64,000 bases of DNA from Phenylobacterium sp. (GTDB lineage: Bacteria; Pseudomonadota; Alphaproteobacteria; Caulobacterales; Caulobacteraceae), in NCBI RefSeq assembly GCF_030693405.1, contig NZ_JAUYAW010000047.1, positions 1 to 64,000 on the forward strand, read 5' to 3'. The position numbers and the translations under genes were made by a program. Shown one piece after another: positions 63,345 through 64,000 of the stretch; position 1 is the first letter of the stretch, and each line of letters starts with the position of its first letter. The notes beneath the pieces were generated by a model, which was not told the DNA's origin, made no database searches, and was given only the letters and a program-made list of their open reading frames with translations.

Positions 63345-64000
63345 CAGAAGCGGGCCCGCACGCCCAGCGCCCCGAAGCGACCCACCTCGCCATAGCCGCG
63401 GGTGGACGGGTCCTGATCGTCGAACAGGTTTTCCACCCGGCCATAGACCTCGAAGGTCTCGTTCACCGGCCAGGCGGCCCGGACGTCGAGCAGAGCCCGG
63501 GGCTCAAGTCGGTTGCGGTTGGCCGCATCGTCAAAGGCCTCCCCGATATAGCGAACCGCCAGCGTCGCCGAAGGTCCGGCCGACCAGACATGGGTCACCG
63601 ACATGTAGCCCTGGTGCTCGGGCCGCCGTGCCAGGCGCTTGCCCCGGTTCGGCGATCCGGCGGCCTCGTTGGTCGCCTCGGTCCAGGTGTAGTTGGCCGC
63701 CAGGTCGAAGGGACCGACCTTGGCCTGACCGGTCAGCTCCACCCCGTGGGCCTCGGTGCGGGCGGTGTTGCTGTAATAGCCAAACCGGGTCGCCCCGGCG
63801 ACGCGGCAGAGGGGGTCGCCCGGCGCGCTGAAGCAGGAGACGTAGTCGATCTGGTTCGTGGTCTCCCGCTGGAACCAGGTGGCCGACACCACGGCCTGGC
63901 CGCCGGCCAGCACCTGTTCGACGCCAAAGTCCCAGGCGTCGGCCTCCTCCGGATTCAGCCCCAGATTCCCGTACTCGCTGTAGAGCTGATAGAGGCTCGG
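63344..64000 (-). CDS. TonB-dependent outer-membrane receptor, C-terminal part (BtuB-like)
   Basis: The last 218 residues of a TonB-dependent receptor; the rest lies past base 64000. The visible part is the end of the 22-strand barrel: PSLYQLYSEYGNLGLNPEEA, then EAHGVELTGQAKVGPFDLAANYTW split over strands, and VYGRVENLFDDQDPSTRGYG, ending in the aromatic C-terminus VRARF needed for outer-membrane insertion. SLYQLYSEYGNLGLNPE is close to BtuB-like B12 receptors. It heads the importer operon. Confidence 0.88.
   Translation of the reverse strand, partial: PSLYQLYSEYGNLGLNPEEADAWDFGVEQVLAGGQAVVSATWFQRETTNQIDYVSCFSAPGDPLCRVAGATRFGYYSNTARTEAHGVELTGQAKVGPFDLAANYTWTEATNEAAGSPNRGKRLARRPEHQGYMSVTHVWSAGPSATLAVRYIGEAFDDAANRNRLEPRALLDVRAAWPVNETFEVYGRVENLFDDQDPSTRGYGEVGRFGALGVRARF

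Overview
The window is GC-rich DNA (about two thirds G+C). Coding density is high, genes often overlap by 4 bases (ATGA), and many starts are GTG. Gene content (two DUF2336 proteins, a stand-alone Hpt protein, hybrid histidine kinases, carotenoid oxygenase, CYP153-type P450, family III CoA-transferase, tandem HxlR regulator) suggests an alphaproteobacterium of the Caulobacteraceae, probably Phenylobacterium or a close relative. That placement is inferred from gene content only. I see no phage, transposon, integron or CRISPR array; this looks like ordinary chromosomal backbone.

Layout. 1-4868: end of a DUF486 membrane protein, a complete polyamine importer operon (potFGHI), and two coupled tiny basic proteins. 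4879-10387: a leftward five-gene run (GST-like, GNAT, amidase, DSD1-type PLP enzyme, sugar-lactone oxidase). 10559-16698: GH15 hydrolase, SDR, gluconokinase, a Thermus-type isocitrate dehydrogenase followed at once by an orphan cysD, and a YdcH protein. 17022-26060: carotenoid oxygenase plus SnoaL-like protein, a double HxlR regulator, a DUF1295 membrane enzyme, a thiolase, tRNA-Thr(UGU), a DEAD-box RNA helicase and an acyl-CoA synthetase. 26078-33935: a murein-remodelling pair (DUF882 peptidase and L,D-transpeptidase), a CZB protein, a lipoprotein cytochrome c, a possible structured small RNA, and an RND efflux pump with a large palindrome upstream.

34039-43042: class II aldolase, glycerol kinase, then DUF2336, NAD kinase, Hpt, NUDIX, DUF2336 and a hybrid kinase. 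43155-49168: CoA-transferase, a secreted unknown, an SLT muramidase, a glycine-oxidase-like flavoenzyme, a CinA-type amidase, a TetR regulator, a 48-residue membrane protein and a SpoU methylase. 49206-53955: CYP153-type P450, spermidine-synthase-like protein, PHB-depolymerase-like esterase with a PhaR-type operator, a small acidic protein, DUF4126 and dienelactone hydrolase. 53993-57320: arsC, arsH and a large hybrid kinase. 57438-60655: SDR, then a secreted beta-helix protein coupled to a diheme cytochrome c. 60716-64000: a leftward ABC importer with its TonB-dependent receptor, vitamin B12-like in organisation.

The most promising unexplained items are the beta-helix/diheme cytochrome pair (58398-60655), the structured RNA candidate (29377-29535), the IDH-cysD couple with NAD-type cofactor residues (14086-16462), the orphan 36-base palindrome before the RND pump (33900-33935), and three tiny conserved-looking proteins (4516-4868 and 52477-52650).
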